NCBI GenBank assembly: GCA_965249895.1
Contig: CBDFNC010000002.1
Location: 186,001-250,000 of the forward strand
Length of the DNA stretch: 64,000 nt
Reading direction: 5' to 3'
Origin: CBDFNC01 sp965249895
GTDB lineage: Bacteria > Pseudomonadota > Gammaproteobacteria > Enterobacterales > CBDFNC01
Shown piece by piece: positions 62,100 through 64,000 of the stretch. The stretch's first letter is position 1. Each line of letters begins with the position of its first letter. Position numbers and translations under genes: made by a program. The notes below the pieces were generated by a model that saw nothing but the letters and a program-made list of their open reading frames with translations, did not search any database and had not been told where the DNA came from.

Positions 62100-64000
62100 T
62101 TAAAATCTATAATCAGCTGTTACACCAACTGTGGTTGGCGCTCCCACTTCCGCAAGGTCATGCTTAAATCGATAGATATATTCTTCATTGGTTGCGTTTT
62201 TAACGTAGGCGCGAACCGTAAAGCTATCAGCCTCATAACCGGCGTTCAGGTTTGCCACTGTATAGCCACCTGAGGTGAATTTTTCCGTATTTTTCAGGTC
62301 GCTATAATATTCAGCAACATGATTCAAACGAGCGCCAAAGAAAATACCTGAATCAAACGACTGTTGGAAACCTATGCCTGCGGTAACTTCAGGGGCATAA
62401 TTAAGCTCATTTCCTTCCAAATCACTGACAATTCCGGTTGGCGATTCAGTGATTTTTGTCTTTAACAAGCCTAAGTTGGCAAATACATTTAAGCCGCGGC
62501 CAACAAATAAATTAGCATCTGTTTCCAAACCGTAGGTTTGGCTTTCAGGGATATTGGTCATAAACGTATCATACCTTCCCTGACCACCATTCGCGCGAGT
62601 CTGGTAATTTTCATAGTCGTTATAGAACAGGTTGGTATTTACCGCTAACTTATTATCAAAAAACCTGGACCTGGCGCTTAACTCGTACGTCCACACAGAT
62701 TCTTTTTCAAACAAATATATTTCTTTTCTGTGATTGTTAAACCCTGCGCCACCCGCGTTGTAGCCCTTCCTGGCGGTCAAGCCAAATGTGGAAGATTCAA
62801 TGGGGGTATAGGTGATGCCAACTTTTGGCAGAAATACAGTTTCACCTTCATCAAACACAAAGTCCATGCCATAACCTTTAAACGCACGTTGCTGAGATTC
62901 CTTTTCCAATCTTGCGCCAATCAGCAGGTTCCAGCTAGATGAAATGGCCGTTGTCGTATCGATAAACATAGCCATCGTCTTCACTTTATCATCTGTTTTC
63001 ATGGCGTCAGTTTTGCTGTCCTGATCCCGCTGATACAGGTAAACACCAGCGATACCACTGTAGTTCGCATCCGCCGGGTTGTATGCGAGTTTGGACTCGG
63101 CGGTATAGTTAGTTTCGTCCACATCGCCAGTCCATTCGACCAAAGGATAGGACTCAAACTTGGTTTGATAGTCTCTTTTTGAAAGTAATAAGTCTGCCGT
63201 CAGCTCATGGGAAAATTCATATTTTATATCGGCATTGTAAGACTGGCTTTTGGTATCTTGCCGCCTCGTGCCACGTTTATCTTTATTCTCATAATTGAAA
63301 TAGGGTTTTGAAACCAAGTTGGTATATTGACCTTCTTCATTTCTTGACACCAGGGTTAACTTCGCTGAAAGCTCCGGAATAGCCAGGGGCTGCCATAATA
63401 ATTTCCCCCTGATATTGTGACTGTTTAAATCGGATGGATCCCAGGGATAAACATCGCCGCCAGGCAGGGAGTAATCAATAGGTCCATTGCCTTTGGTTCC
63501 TTCTGCTGCAAGTCTGAAGGCAAGCTCATCCTCTTTTATCGGGCCGGACACCAGGGCCGCTAAATGATACTTGCTATCCTCATTTTCATAACCCGCGCGT
63601 ACTTTGCTTTCCCAGTCATAAGTCGGATCTTTGGTCTTAATGACAATGGCGCCGCCGATAGTATTACGACCCTGGGTGGTTGATTGCGGCCCTTTTAAAA
63701 TTTCAATTTGCTCCGTATCCCACAGACCGGCCTTACCAAAACTCTCTCCTGTCCAGGATTCAGCAACACCATCGATTGTGGTGCTTACGCGTGGCCTGGC
63801 ACCTGTGATATAAGAGAGAAACCCTTCCGATGAACCGCGGCCATCAACACCACGAATGTGCGGGATGCCCGACGGTGCGTTTAATACGTTAGGAGCGCGA
63901 TCCATTAAGTCGTAAAGAGAGCGGTCTTCGCCATTATCAACATCGTCCCCTGAAAATACGGTAACGGAAGTCGTTGTTTGCTGAAGAGAGCGGTCGAGTT
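62100..64000 (-). CDS. TonB-dependent outer-membrane receptor, 5' end beyond window
   Basis: The frame is open to the window end: LDRSLQQTTTSVTVF and GEDRSLYDLMDRAPNV continue upstream of 63905. Plug domain: IPHIRGVDGRGSSEG, TTIDGVAESW, DTEQIEILKGPQSTTQGRNTIGGAIVIKT. Then the 22-strand barrel with a C-terminal aromatic (VTADYRF). It imports iron chelates, vitamin B12 or glycans using TonB energy; the ligand cannot be told. N-terminal signal and TonB box are outside the window. Located just after the IS66 element, with its own terminator. Confidence 0.92.
   Translation of the reverse strand, partial: LDRSLQQTTTSVTVFSGDDVDNGEDRSLYDLMDRAPNVLNAPSGIPHIRGVDGRGSSEGFLSYITGARPRVSTTIDGVAESWTGESFGKAGLWDTEQIEILKGPQSTTQGRNTIGGAIVIKTKDPTYDWESKVRAGYENEDSKYHLAALVSGPIKEDELAFRLAAEGTKGNGPIDYSLPGGDVYPWDPSDLNSHNIRGKLLWQPLAIPELSAKLTLVSRNEEGQYTNLVSKPYFNYENKDKRGTRRQDTKSQSYNADIKYEFSHELTADLLLSKRDYQTKFESYPLVEWTGDVDETNYTAESKLAYNPADANYSGIAGVYLYQRDQDSKTDAMKTDDKVKTMAMFIDTTTAISSSWNLLIGARLEKESQQRAFKGYGMDFVFDEGETVFLPKVGITYTPIESSTFGLTARKGYNAGGAGFNNHRKEIYLFEKESVWTYELSARSRFFDNKLAVNTNLFYNDYENYQTRANGGQGRYDTFMTNIPESQTYGLETDANLFVGRGLNVFANLGLLKTKITESPTGIVSDLEGNELNYAPEVTAGIGFQQSFDSGIFFGARLNHVAEYYSDLKNTEKFTSGGYTVANLNAGYEADSFTVRAYVKNATNEEYIYRFKHDLAEVGAPTTVGVTADYRF

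Overview
The window looks like a chromosome segment of a marine, polar-flagellated gammaproteobacterium of the Alteromonadales type. The evidence is gene content and order: a fliA-cheYZAB-motCD-parC-parP-cheW block followed directly by the ccm cytochrome c maturation genes, a trpE-G-D-CF-B-A operon with an attenuator, the rnm-yciO-scpAB-rluB group, aspS-nudB-yebC-ruvC, a TonB-dependent receptor, and a GGDEF/EAL protein. I cannot name the species from sequence alone.

Layout. 1-9603: end of fliA, then chemotaxis core genes, the second stator pair motCD, the ParC/ParP proteins that place chemosensory arrays at the cell pole, cheW and a DUF2802 gene. CheA carries three copies of the motif expected to be its polar-localisation (LID) segment. 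9731-17010: promoter, ccmABCDEFGHI and two hairpins. 17107-19343: mlaA, an RssB-like response regulator and a ComEA-like protein. 19436-27196: yciI, a frameshifted yciB and the trp operon (minus strand), headed by a trpL leader peptide with three Trp codons and a terminator/antiterminator. 27281-32185: RNase AM gene, a 19-copy, 59-bp tandem array grown from the 3' end of that gene, then yciO, scpA, scpB (junction duplicated) and rluB. 32257-38394: an amino-acid racemase, an orphan solute-binding protein and three sugar-nucleotide genes (wecC, manC, galU). 38601-41904: a three-gene phosphorelay whose kinase has a periplasmic c-type haem motif, which would depend on the ccm genes. 41953-45184: an ATP-grasp ligase / inactive transglutaminase-7TM / retropepsin-like lipoprotein trio of poorly understood function. 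45281-46992: cmoBA. 47135-50732: LysR regulator, Na/phosphate cotransporter with PhoB boxes, and a membrane protein/GNAT pair. 50955-51047: three perfect 31-bp repeats. 51311-55773: c-di-GMP protein, SAHH-like orphan, DUF72. 55880-59677: fmdB, aspS, nudB, yebC, ruvC. 59874-61613: IS66-family element with 17-bp perfect inverted repeats and a frameshifted transposase. 62100-64000: TonB-dependent receptor, cut by the window end.

The points that most deserve follow-up are the 59-bp array, the haem-kinase phosphorelay, the ATP-grasp/7TM/protease trio, the LID triplication in CheA, and two single-base frameshifts (yciB and the IS66 transposase) that could be real or assembly errors. No rRNA, tRNA or CRISPR array was seen.
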